Below, piece by piece: positions 49,549-57,206 of a stretch of DNA of 64,000 bases. The notes under the pieces were generated by a model, which did not search any database, had not been told where the DNA came from, and worked only from the letters and a program-made list of their open reading frames with translations. This DNA comes from Pseudanabaena sp. lw0831. GTDB lineage: Bacteria > Cyanobacteriota > Cyanobacteriia > Pseudanabaenales > Pseudanabaenaceae. The DNA is taken from NCBI RefSeq assembly GCF_016584665.1, contig NZ_BBJB01000090.1, positions 1-64,000 of the forward strand, in the 5' to 3' direction. The translations under genes were made by a program, and so were the position numbers. Numbering within the stretch: position 1 is the first letter of the stretch; each line of letters opens with the position of its first letter.

Positions 49549-49650
49549 TTATGAGTCGTGATTTCTAGGCGATCGCATCAATAATCTATCGGCTAAAGGT
49601 TTGCTGAAGGCGATCGCTATTACTGTGAGGCGTGATTTCTAGGCGATCGC
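49548..49650. repeat. HIP1-bounded modular repeat R8 (A-B-A)
   Basis: A (ATTATGAGTCGTGATTTC), TAGGCGATCGC, long B (ATCTATCGGCTAAAGGTTTG), CTGAAGGCGATCGC, A (ATTACTGTGAGGCGTGATTT), CTAGGCGATCGC. The right A module encodes the C-terminus of the DUF2721 gene in reverse. Confidence 0.9.
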
Positions 49651-50210
49651 TTGCTCTTGTATGACTTTTGCTTGCATTGCTGGCAATTATGATGGGTTTC
49701 AAGCTGAATCGATTCATGGGATGTACGTAATTCGTAGGAAACAAGCACAATGCCCGCAAACAAAATCCCAATCCCAATTAGGAAAACCCCCAATACAAGT
49801 TGAGATAACCAGCCAACATCTGTTGTAACTGCGATTGCAATCACAAGCATATCCAATATTTGTGTCAGAATAGCAAGATAAACCAATCCCAAAACGTCAT
49901 GCAGTATGTGATGACGATGGAATAAATGTGGTAAGAGATGGTGCTCTAGATGATGTAAGCGATCGGCTTTAAGCGCTAGTTGAGAATCTAAATTTTCAGG
50001 AAGTTCAGTTTTAATGCTATTTTGGCTCAAATCTGTTTCTAATAAACTGATAATCTTGTGATTCACCTGGCGTATACGTTCCTCTAGGGAATTATAGTGA
50101 GCAATTAATCCATTCTGCATAATGCTACAAGCTGTAATCATTACAACAGGGGCAATAATCAGTCCTATAGTTTTAACAACTGCTTCGCTTGGCATGGTTT
50201 GAACTTTCAA
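49620..50210 (-). CDS. DUF2721 membrane protein with repeat-encoded tail
   Basis: 196-aa membrane protein of the DUF2721 type: an N-terminal helix IGLIIAPVVMITACSIM, a charged region HYNSLEERIRQVNHKI and LEHHLLPHLFHRHHILHDV, then two helices (LVYLAILTQILDMLVIAIAV; LSQLVLGVFLIGIGILFAGIVL). Function unknown. A His-rich end (THHNCQQCKQKS) could bind metal. The last residues RSPRNHASQ and the stop are read from module A of repeat R8, so the original C-terminus was probably lost. Confidence 0.82.
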   Translation of the reverse strand: MKVQTMPSEAVVKTIGLIIAPVVMITACSIMQNGLIAHYNSLEERIRQVNHKIISLLETDLSQNSIKTELPENLDSQLALKADRLHHLEHHLLPHLFHRHHILHDVLGLVYLAILTQILDMLVIAIAVTTDVGWLSQLVLGVFLIGIGILFAGIVLVSYELRTSHESIQLETHHNCQQCKQKSYKSKRSPRNHASQ

Positions 50211-50486
50211 TCGAGATTAATATTTGGCTAAGATTTTAGCGTGGGTGGAACAAATTTCATTTAATTGAGCCAATGTCAACCGAAAAGCTCATAGCGTTTA
50301 CATCACTTGATAGTTCTAAGAGAGCAAACACATTTAGTCAAAAAAGCCCTGCTGAGCAAGGCTTTGGTTTTCTGGCTTCAAAATCCAAAAATGGGTTAAA
50401 CCTTTTTTCAGCAAGCGTTTTAAAAATAAGATGTGGTTACCCTGTTGTATATGTCACCACCTATTCTTGTAATTAGATCTTGAAGT
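50211..50486. other. Gene-free spacer
   Basis: 276 nt. A 67-codon plus-strand frame (50273-50476) has no recognisable domain or good start signal and is not called. Contains AAAAAGCC..GGCTTT type short inverted segments around 50340-50365. Confidence 0.3.
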
Positions 50487-50861
50487 TTAACGATTTCCCA
50501 CTCTTGAAATTCGAGGATCGGTGACGAGGATCAGAAGCAGCACGATCGCACCGTTAACAAAGTAAAACCAACGAATTAATCCCTCAAACCCAAACAAAAA
50601 TGGTGCAACGAGAAAATCAAACCCAGCAACTGCATCTAGGATTAAATGAATGTTAAAAGGAATCCACTTCACAAGACTCAGACCATAATCTGTAATAAGA
50701 CTGTAGGTGACTAGTAGGATTCCAGCCGCAACTGATAACCAAAAAGCCAGTGGTGATGTTGTTTGGAAGTTAAGCGCTAATGGGACTGCAATTAGAACAA
50801 TGGCAGCAGCTTAGTCTAAAATTCCGTGAAAAGAACCGAGGATGAAACGAATGGTATCCAT
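50487..50861 (-). pseudogene. Small membrane protein gene with a nonsense codon
   Basis: Reading from ATG 50861 (good GGAGG upstream) gives MDTIRFILGSFHGILD, an in-frame TAA at 50811-50813, then AAAIVLIAVPLALNF and two or three more helices through VTYSLITDYGLSL, LDAVAGFDFLVAPFLFG and WFYFVNGAIVLLLILVTDP to a stop at 50487. The single stop replaces what is probably Tyr (HGILD-Y-AAAI). The total of 125 codons resembles small SPW-type four-helix membrane proteins. A downstream restart at 50672 would give only the last helices. Confidence 0.8.
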
Positions 50862-51021
50862 AATAAATCCTCCAGAATTCTGGTTTGCCATAAAGTTAAA
50901 GAAATAAAAGCTGGGTAGTGTCCTAGAAAAATGTGGAGAACCCCGTAGCGATCGCAGCTATTCCACAATTCACGCAAATGATAAGAAGGGGAAGTTTTCC
51001 TCCCCTTTCCATATTGATCGA

Positions 51022-51567
51022 TTACCACTCAGTTCCACGGAATGGATAGTCATGGTGAACGATGTAGTCCAATCCTCGTAAGAGAATACTCAAATCAGGA
51101 CGAGCAAAAGGATGCGTGCCAATATTGGCATAGTAAAGACGACCGTCAGGCTTGATGATGAAAGTGGCAGGTTCGCTGAAGATCGCTGGCTCGTTCTCAA
51201 AGTGTCCCTTACTGATATAGAGACCCCAGCGGTGCATATCATCTTGAGTCAGCCCATAACCGATCGCCAGATTCTCGATTTTTGTGACGGCTTTGAATTC
51301 CTGCGCCCGTTCTAATGTATCGCCACTGATGGCAATTACATTTACGCCAAGCTGATTGAATTCAGCCAGTTTCTTGTCTACATTAACAACATATTCTTGA
51401 CAGAAAGGGCAATGAAGTCCGCGATAAAACACGATCGCAGTGTATTTGTCAGTAGGTTGTTTCGCTAAGCTCCAAACATTGTCATCAAGGGTTTTCACCT
51501 CTAGGCTAGGCGCAATATGCCCTGGGATTAGTTTGGGCGAGGTCGCTCTTTCGGTTTGTATGGTCAC
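51022..51567 (-). CDS. Peroxiredoxin-like (AhpC/TSA) protein
   Basis: 181-aa thioredoxin-fold protein: IPGHIAPSLEVKTLDDNVW, the active site FYRGLHCPFCQEYV with C-P-F-C, INVIAISGDTLERAQEF and a FSEPATFIIKPDGRLYYAN segment. It belongs with the redoxin/peroxiredoxin-like group, likely reducing peroxides or disulfides. The LysR gene at 51720 is divergent with 152 nt between and is the probable regulator; such pairs often respond to oxidative stress. It is a different branch from the peroxiredoxin at 39626. Confidence 0.88.
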   Translation of the reverse strand: MTIQTERATSPKLIPGHIAPSLEVKTLDDNVWSLAKQPTDKYTAIVFYRGLHCPFCQEYVVNVDKKLAEFNQLGVNVIAISGDTLERAQEFKAVTKIENLAIGYGLTQDDMHRWGLYISKGHFENEPAIFSEPATFIIKPDGRLYYANIGTHPFARPDLSILLRGLDYIVHHDYPFRGTEW

Positions 51568-51719
51568 GATCTAATCTCCAATTGCATTTAAATAACTGTT
51601 TTTGAAGACGTGGGTTCAATAGATTTCTCATTTGCCCTAGTCAATGTATTCATACTGCGGGATGTTAAACTATTTAGCAAGGCTATATTAATGATAGAAG
51701 CTATAAAGGATGTCAATAG

Positions 51720-52586
51720 ATGGATTTATATCAGGTACGTTACTTTTTGACGATCGCCGAGACTGGAAATTTTTCACGAGCAGCCGAGCGCCTATATTTA
51801 TCCCAACCTTCTCTGTCAACGGGCATCAAGAAACTAGAGCAAGAATTAGGCGTTGCCCTCTTTGAGCGCGGTGGGCGACGCACGGTTTTAACGCAAGCAG
51901 GGCGTTCTTTCTTAGAGAAAGCGACAATTATCATGGCGCAGTATCAAGCGGCGCTACACGAGCTGAAGGGATTTCACGAACAGCCAACCTTAAGGCTCGG
52001 TGCGCTTACAACCTTACGTGTGGCAGAGTTAGCCGATTTAGTCAGCCGATTTCAGCAAGATTCCCCTAGCGTAACTATTGAATTACGGGATGGGACGCAA
52101 GAAAAATTGCGGGACTGGTTAGAAGAAGGAGAAGTTGATGTGGCGATAACGGTTTTGGGCGATCGCGAAGAATCGCAATCCTCGCTCGCGCTTTTTAGTC
52201 AACCTTTACTGTTAGCAGTACCGCTTAATCATCCCTTTGCCCAACGTACATCTGTCCGCTTGATGGAATTGGACGGATACCCATTTATCGATCGCATCAA
52301 TTGCGAATTTGCCGAAAGGGAATGCGATATTCTGGAAGCGAAGAATATTCATCCCAAGGTAATATATCGCGCTAGTCGAGAGGAGTGGGTAATCTCTTGG
52401 ATAAAGGCGGGGCTGGGAATTAGCGTTATGCCAAAATGGCGCGGTCTAACTGGTATTGTCTATATTCCAATTGTCGATTTAGATTTTCAACGAACCATTG
52501 GTATCAAGTGGCGACAGCAGCAAAGTTCGGAAATTGTGGAGCGGTTTTGTCATTATGCAGCAAGTCATAATTGGGAGGTGGATTAG
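51720..52586 (+). CDS. LysR-family regulator (OxyR/CynR-like)
   Basis: 288-aa LTTR: MDLYQVRYFLTIAETGNFSR with LSQPSLSTGIKKLEQELG as HTH, and an effector domain LRLGALTTLRVAELADLV, EGEVDVAITVLGDREE. INCEFAERECDIL contains two Cys that might be redox active, but spacing differs from OxyR. It is divergent from the peroxiredoxin-like gene, its probable target. Unrelated in detail to the two paralogous LysR genes at 41 and 47 kb. The stop codon touches repeat R9. Confidence 0.88.
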   Translation: MDLYQVRYFLTIAETGNFSRAAERLYLSQPSLSTGIKKLEQELGVALFERGGRRTVLTQAGRSFLEKATIIMAQYQAALHELKGFHEQPTLRLGALTTLRVAELADLVSRFQQDSPSVTIELRDGTQEKLRDWLEEGEVDVAITVLGDREESQSSLALFSQPLLLAVPLNHPFAQRTSVRLMELDGYPFIDRINCEFAERECDILEAKNIHPKVIYRASREEWVISWIKAGLGISVMPKWRGLTGIVYIPIVDLDFQRTIGIKWRQQQSSEIVERFCHYAASHNWEVD

Positions 52587-52588
52587 GT

Positions 52589-52712
52589 GCGATCACCCCA
52601 ATTATCTATCTACTAAAGGGGTTGTGAAGGTGATCGTTATTATTGTGAGTCGTGAGTTTTAGGCGATCGCCTAAACAATCTATCTGTTAAAGGTTTGCTG
52701 AAGGCGATCGCG
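52589..52712. repeat. HIP1-bounded modular repeat R9 (B-A-B)
   Basis: GCGATCAC, B (TTATCTATCTACTAAAGGGG + TTGTGAAGG), TGATCG, A (ATTATTGTGAGTCGTGAGTT), TTAGGCGATCGC, long B (CAATCTATCTGTTAAAGG + TTTGCTGAAGG), CGATCGC. The right B module encodes the last codons of the sterol desaturase-like gene in reverse. Confidence 0.88.
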
Positions 52713-53565
52713 TCTTAACATTACGAGATTTCACCCAACCATCACCACTTGGAGAGCCTAAAGCGATCGCTAGGCGATCGCGCCAAGATGCATTCATCTG
52801 CATATCGCGAAACATTCTTGCCCACTCATGTAGCGCAATTATAATTGGATTATGCGAACGAACTGGCTTAGTTAAACCGTAGATAGGGGGATTGGCAAGA
52901 TTTTCTTCAGTGAATGTGCCAAATAAGCGATCAAAGATAATTAAAACCCCGCCATAGTTGCGATCGATATAGGCTCGATTAGAAGCATGATGGACGCGAT
53001 GGTGTGATGGAGTATTCAATATCCATTCTAAAATGCCGAGTTTTGGTATCAATTCGCTGTGAATCCAAAATTGATAAAGCAGATTTAGTGATAGACCAAC
53101 CCCGACTGCGATCGGATGAAATCCTAACCAAACAGGGGGTAAAAAGAATAGGAAATTCCCTGATATCCAGCCAGTCCATGCCAAGCGATAAGCCGCCGAA
53201 AGGTTGAGATGATTAACTGAGTGATGCACAGCATGGCTTGCCCAAATCCAACGAATGCGATGGGAAGCGCGATGTTGCCAGTAATAAAAAAACTCGATCG
53301 CTAAAAACAACAAAAAGATTCCCCACCAAGTATCAAGCGGGACGGTCAGTAATCTATGTTCCCAAATCCATATCGACAAACCGACTAGAAATATTTTGGA
53401 AATGCTTCCTGATGCGACATAGCCAAGAAATACGCCAAGCGAGGCGAGGCTTTCTTTCCAAGAATAATATCGAGGCAATTTGTGATACCAGAATAGAAAA
53501 GTTAACTCGATCGCGATCGCTGCTGCTATAAATGGGGCAACCTTGAGAATGAATAGGTCTTGCAT
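52687..53565 (-). CDS. Fatty acid hydroxylase / sterol desaturase-like membrane protein
   Basis: 292-aa diiron membrane enzyme. Histidine boxes are present: YWQHRASHRIRWIW, SHAVHHS, HSELIPK and TPSHHRVHHASN. Several helices surround them, and GVLIIFDRLFGTF is typical near the end. Members hydroxylate or desaturate sterols, fatty acids or carotenoids; the substrate here is unknown. The C-terminal residues RSPSANL and stop are encoded by the B module of repeat R9. Confidence 0.9.
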   Translation of the reverse strand: MQDLFILKVAPFIAAAIAIELTFLFWYHKLPRYYSWKESLASLGVFLGYVASGSISKIFLVGLSIWIWEHRLLTVPLDTWWGIFLLFLAIEFFYYWQHRASHRIRWIWASHAVHHSVNHLNLSAAYRLAWTGWISGNFLFFLPPVWLGFHPIAVGVGLSLNLLYQFWIHSELIPKLGILEWILNTPSHHRVHHASNRAYIDRNYGGVLIIFDRLFGTFTEENLANPPIYGLTKPVRSHNPIIIALHEWARMFRDMQMNASWRDRLAIALGSPSGDGWVKSRNVKTRSPSANL

Positions 53566-53600
53566 AGAAGTTTATCCAAATGAAATAACGAACCAGAATG

Positions 53601-53641
53601 AAATCTTCAAAAGTGTTGCCAAGCAACACTTTTGAAGATTT
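53601..53641. repeat. 19-bp perfect hairpin (AAAAGTGTTGC type)
   Basis: Arms 53601-53619 and 53623-53641. Shares the AAAAGTGTTGC centre with the hairpin at 31961-32007. It lies between two minus-strand genes; it could terminate the one at 53659. Confidence 0.7.
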
Positions 53642-53658
53642 ATTTGGGCTAAAGCTAA

Positions 53659-54117
53659 TTAGCGGCGACGAGTGAACGTTTTGCTGGTTGTTGGAGTAGT
53701 AACTGTAGTTGAACCGTCTTGAGTAGAAGTTGAATAAGTACTGTCGTTGACTGTGGTGGTGTTATTGCCGCTATATCCAGTAGTGGAGTTATAGCTGGAG
53801 GTTCCAGTGGTTGTACCTGTGTAGGTGTTACCATCCTTGGTGGTTACTGAGCCGCTACCTGTATAATTAGCAGTTCCATTGCCATCGGTTGTCACTTTCC
53901 CTTTTCTGTTCGCAGTAGTACCATTAACTCCATTAACATTACCTTCGGCGGTTCCAGTATATCCACCTTGACGGTTGGGAACAACTACACCGCTAGCAGT
54001 TGCTGTAGAACCTTTGATACCTGTAACTGTTTTTGCATTGGCAGGAGTAGATATCCCCATCGTGGCAAGCCCTAAGGCTAATGTGAAGCTCAATATTAAT
54101 TTCTGTGGTTTCTGCAT
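53659..54117 (-). CDS. Secreted Gly/Thr/Ser-rich low-complexity protein
   Basis: 152-aa protein with a signal peptide (LILSFTLALGLATMGISTPANA, quoted as parts LILSFTLALGL and STPANAKT; cleavage after ANA). The mature part is rich in Gly, Thr, Ser, Asn and Tyr, with recurring motifs such as YTGTAEGNVNG, YTGSGSVTT, YTGTTTG. It ends with basic FTRRR. It looks like a beta-rich or disordered extracellular protein. Similar small exported proteins are common in cyanobacteria; no function is assigned. Confidence 0.75.
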   Translation of the reverse strand: MQKPQKLILSFTLALGLATMGISTPANAKTVTGIKGSTATASGVVVPNRQGGYTGTAEGNVNGVNGTTANRKGKVTTDGNGTANYTGSGSVTTKDGNTYTGTTTGTSSYNSTTGYSGNNTTTVNDSTYSTSTQDGSTTVTTPTTSKTFTRRR

Positions 54118-54233
54118 GACTAACTCCAGATAGTTGTGATTGGAAGTAACCTGTTTTCAAGTAGCAAGTGTTTGTTGCTTTCTTTGATGCTTTACAATCT
54201 ATGTCAAACACCAGTAGTTATGCCAGTGATGTT

Positions 54234-54254
54234 TGTCCCGATCTGTTCGGGACA
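54234..54254. promoter_or_regulatory. Palindrome TGTCCCGA / TCGGGACA
   Basis: Perfect 8-bp arms separated by 5 nt, 34 nt before the histidine kinase start; TTTGTCCC recurs just downstream at 54255-54262. Possible binding site of the co-encoded response regulator. Confidence 0.4.
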
Positions 54255-54287
54255 TTTGTCCCAATTCGTCAAGCGGAAAAATGCTGT

Positions 54288-55500
54288 ATGCAAATTCGGA
54301 TAAAAACGCGATTAAATACGCGATCGCCTTTATTGCAGCTTTTACTAATCCTAGAATGGATTTTGCTTGGTCTAGTCGCGATTACGCAAATTCTCGTCGC
54401 GAATAAATTCAACTCTCCAACTGATGTTATTTCTAACGAAATTGGAATATTGATATTTGCAGTCCTTGGAGTCGCATTTCCGCAGACTCCATTACATAAA
54501 TTGTTTTATATCATTGCTGAATTCGCTTTGATTTTTTGGTTGACGCTCAAGGGCAATATTTCACTTTTTCAATTACTATTCATTGTGTTAGTGATTCGCA
54601 ATTGCGTGATGCTAGAAGGGCGATCGCGATCGAGTGTGACTGGACTTGCCCTATTCTCAGTACTGATCTGCATTACAGATCGGATGAGAAGTCAGAGCCT
54701 ATTGGTGCAAATTGATCCCGATCGCACCCTACTCTATTGGGTTGGATTTTTGATTATGCTGGGATTAGTATTTCTGTTTTTACAACTATTGGTTGAGTCA
54801 GCTTTATCCGAACGCAAAAGTCGAGAAGAACTGTTAATTGCGAACAAGAGATTGAGAGAATATGCGATTCAGATAGAAGAACTTGCCACTGTGCAGGAGC
54901 GTAACCGCATAGCCCGTGAGATCCATGACTCTTTGGGACATTCGCTCACAGGCTTTAATTTGCATCTAGAAGCAGCTTTGCGATTATTGCAATCCGATCC
55001 TGATGAAGCAAAACAACTTTTATTGGAAGCAAAACAACTTGGATCAACTGCATTAAAAGAGGTTCGAGTATCAGTGAGCGCGTTACGAGGTGAGCCATTA
55101 GAGGGGGCGATCGCTTAAATCAGCAATTCAATCGCTAGTTGAAGAGTTTCAGCGATCGACGGGGATTGCTTCTCAGACTGACATAGACGATTTCATCGAT
55201 AGCGATCGCCAAATTTCACCACAACTAAAAACCATCGTTTATCGCATTGTTCAAGAATCACTGACGAATATTAGCAAGCATTCTGAAGCAAGCTTTGTAA
55301 ATATCTCCTGTCATGCAAAAAATCAAGAGCTAGAAATAGCGATCGAAGATAATGGCAAAGGATTCGATATTACTCAAAATGCATCAGGATTTGGACTGCA
55401 AGGGATGCAGGAACGAGTAATGGCAGTATCTGGCAACTTAGAAATTAAGACATCACAGGGTAATGGTTGTAAAATCATTGCTAGGTTCAGAAATATATAG
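54288..55500 (+). pseudogene. NarL-type sensor histidine kinase, frameshifted
   Basis: Start ATG 54288. Five or six N-terminal transmembrane helices form the sensor. The dimerisation domain is intact, with the phospho-acceptor His in REIHDSLGHSLTG. The frame then stops at TAA 55116-55118. From 55117 in the next frame (no stop until TAG 55498) the ATPase domain follows: IVQESLTNISKHSEA (N box), IEDNGKGFDI, GFGLQGMQERV. A single extra T at 55116 separates the halves. Either the gene is dead, expression needs frameshifting, or there is a sequence error. The response regulator gene follows at 55541. Confidence 0.85.
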
Positions 55501-55540
55501 CAGGTTTCATTTTGCCCACAAATGAAAATTATAATTTGCG

Positions 55541-56173
55541 ATGATACAGATTCTTTTAATTGACGATCAAGACTTAATTCGGCGCGGCATGAAAGCGCTA
55601 TTGAAGTCTGATGCAGAGTTACAAGTAGTTGGTGAAGGTAAAAATGGGATTGAGGCGATCGCTCTAGTTAAAACGCTACAACCTGATGTCGTATTGATGG
55701 ATGTGCGAATGCCTGAAATGGATGGTGTCGCCGCAACAAAAGAGATTTGTCAGCTTTTTCCACAGGTTAAAGTGCTGATTATGACAACCTTTGACGATCG
55801 CGAATATATCACTCAAGCTTTGCGCTTCGATGCGGCTGGATATTTGCTCAAAGATACTCCCTTTGAGGAACTCACCCAAGCAATTCGCTTAGTACATAAA
55901 GGCTATATGCAGCTATCACCAGGATTAGCGACTAAGTTGCTTGCTCCTGAACCTCCCAGCCAAGTTCCATCGGAATTTGCAAAATTAACACCTAGAGAAC
56001 AGGAAATTTTGAGGCTAATTGCCAAAGGTGCTAATAATCGTGAAATCGCCGATACCTTATTTATTTCCGAGAAGACAGTGAGAAATAATATTACTAATAT
56101 TTTTAGTCAGTTGGGTTTGCGCGATCGCACCCAAGCAGCGATCTGGATGAACAATCATCTAGATTTTGCCTAA
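55541..56173 (+). CDS. NarL/FixJ-family response regulator
   Basis: 210-aa regulator. Receiver domain with D9-D10, phospho-acceptor D54 (VVLMDVRMPEMDG), and conserved T and K in TTFDD and LLKD. Linker, then a LuxR-type HTH (LTPREQEILRLIAKGANN, LFISEKTVRNNITNIFSQL). It is the cognate partner of the kinase at 54288-55500, 40 nt upstream, whose frame is interrupted. If the kinase is inactive, this regulator depends on other phosphodonors. Targets unknown; the palindrome at 54234 is a candidate. Confidence 0.92.
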   Translation: MIQILLIDDQDLIRRGMKALLKSDAELQVVGEGKNGIEAIALVKTLQPDVVLMDVRMPEMDGVAATKEICQLFPQVKVLIMTTFDDREYITQALRFDAAGYLLKDTPFEELTQAIRLVHKGYMQLSPGLATKLLAPEPPSQVPSEFAKLTPREQEILRLIAKGANNREIADTLFISEKTVRNNITNIFSQLGLRDRTQAAIWMNNHLDFA

Positions 56174-56181
56174 CCATCACA

Positions 56182-56222
56182 GCGATCGCTCTTACTGTGA
56201 GTCGTGATTTCTAGGCGATCGC
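56182..56222. repeat. HIP1-bounded modular repeat R10 joined to repeat C
   Basis: GCGATCGC, A (CTTACTGTGAGTCGTGATTT), CTAGGCGATCGC, continued by repeat C in reverse. Confidence 0.8.
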
Positions 56223-56268
56223 TTAATAATTATTTGTCTTTGCGGCGGGACACATTCTGAAAGAAATC
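56215..56268 (-). repeat. Dispersed repeat C, copy 5
   Basis: Reverse complement: GATTTCTTTCAGAATGTG then CCCGCCGCAAAGACAAATAA. Short form, same junction with module A as copy 4. Confidence 0.75.
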
Positions 56269-56277
56269 CCTTCTGCG

Positions 56278-56706
56278 CTACACAGTCCAATCTTCGGTTA
56301 TTAAACTCGGAACTTTACTGAAGTCACCAGTATTTCGGGTAAGTAATACCAAGTTGTTAGAAATGGCGATCGCTGCAATTCGCAAGTCCATTGTAGACAC
56401 ACGAACTTTCTGATTTCGCATCTCATCAAATATGGCGATCGCCTTAGCATCAAATGGTAGAACTGGAGCCTTTGCAAAACTGTTGAGAGTTTCTAACAAC
56501 AGCGCATATCCACGAGCCATATCTGTATTTGTTTGGGCGCGATTGATGAAGCTATGAGCGCCAATTACTTGCTCATGAAAACTAATAACTGATAAAGCAA
56601 AGTCAGAGAGCGAATGTTGTGACATCCGCAAAGTTAATCGAATAAACTCTGAACTGGAACGGCGCTGAAGAAAACTGATGTGGTCGGTATCGAGCAAATA
56701 TTTCAC
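56278..56706 (-). CDS. VapC-like PIN-domain toxin
   Basis: 142-aa PIN ribonuclease. Acidic active-site residues: D6 and D8 in YLLDTDHIS, Glu in SFHEQVIGA, Asp in STMDLRIAAIAI and NTGDF near the end. It is typical of VapC-type toxins that cut tRNA or rRNA. The upstream gene (56709-56921), 2 nt away, encodes the presumed antitoxin. Confidence 0.87.
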   Translation of the reverse strand: MKYLLDTDHISFLQRRSSSEFIRLTLRMSQHSLSDFALSVISFHEQVIGAHSFINRAQTNTDMARGYALLLETLNSFAKAPVLPFDAKAIAIFDEMRNQKVRVSTMDLRIAAIAISNNLVLLTRNTGDFSKVPSLITEDWTV

Positions 56707-56708
56707 GA

Positions 56709-56921
56709 TTATTTGTCAGTGTCATCAATAGGTTTGTCAGACTGCCGAAAAGCACGTCCATATTCTAGAGATTCAAGAAAAGCTGAGTCGTCAGAGATTG
56801 AGCCTACGAGACTATCGAGCCAATTGTCAGAGTTAGGATTACTTTCAAATTTATGTTGAAGATCGAATACTACTTGTTCAAGGTTTATCAAGCGTTGCTC
56901 AAATGTTGCTGTGTCTAGCAT
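56709..56921 (-). CDS. Presumed antitoxin of the VapC-like toxin
   Basis: 70-aa protein beginning with a helical stretch FEQRLINLEQVVFDLQHKF that resembles a coiled coil, followed by an acidic region (SISDDSAFLESLEYGRAF) and a basic/acidic end. No AbrB or RHH DNA-binding fold is apparent. Called antitoxin by position (2 nt before the toxin) and by the coiled-coil plus flexible-tail layout seen in some cyanobacterial PIN partners. Confidence 0.65.
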   Translation of the reverse strand: MLDTATFEQRLINLEQVVFDLQHKFESNPNSDNWLDSLVGSISDDSAFLESLEYGRAFRQSDKPIDDTDK

Positions 56922-57064
56922 GGCTGCTCCTAGATTGAAAGTTATTACTCAGTAGCGGAAGAACTTACTCTAGTCTAACTAAAAATTTGTATCTGTGTTC
57001 AACTCAGTATCGGTATAAACAAAAATAAGGTACGTCGCACTTCATTAATGCAGCAGACAAGATC

Positions 57065-57136
57065 GGCGATCGCATCAGCAATCTATCTCCTAAAGGCGAT
57101 CGCTATTACTGAGAGTCGTGATTTTTAGGCGATCGC
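57065..57136. repeat. HIP1-bounded modular repeat R11 (B-A)
   Basis: GGCGATCGC, B (CAATCTATCTCCTAAAGG), CGATCGC, A (ATTACTGAGAGTCGTGATTT), TTAGGCGATCGC. Lies in the 56922-57206 spacer. Confidence 0.88.
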
Positions 57137-57206
57137 TCTTCATGAATATTCTAATTCTATCGGTTTTGGTTTACCGTTAATAAACCTAGTTAGGTTAATA
57201 ATTACC

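Noticed and set aside
50273-50476. 67-codon plus-strand frame
   Set aside because: No recognisable family, weak start, located between two minus-strand units; left as gene-free spacer.
55108-55120. Programmed ribosomal frameshift in the histidine kinase
   Set aside because: The site GCTTAAA lacks a recognised slippery heptamer and no stimulatory structure is evident; mutation or sequence error is simpler.
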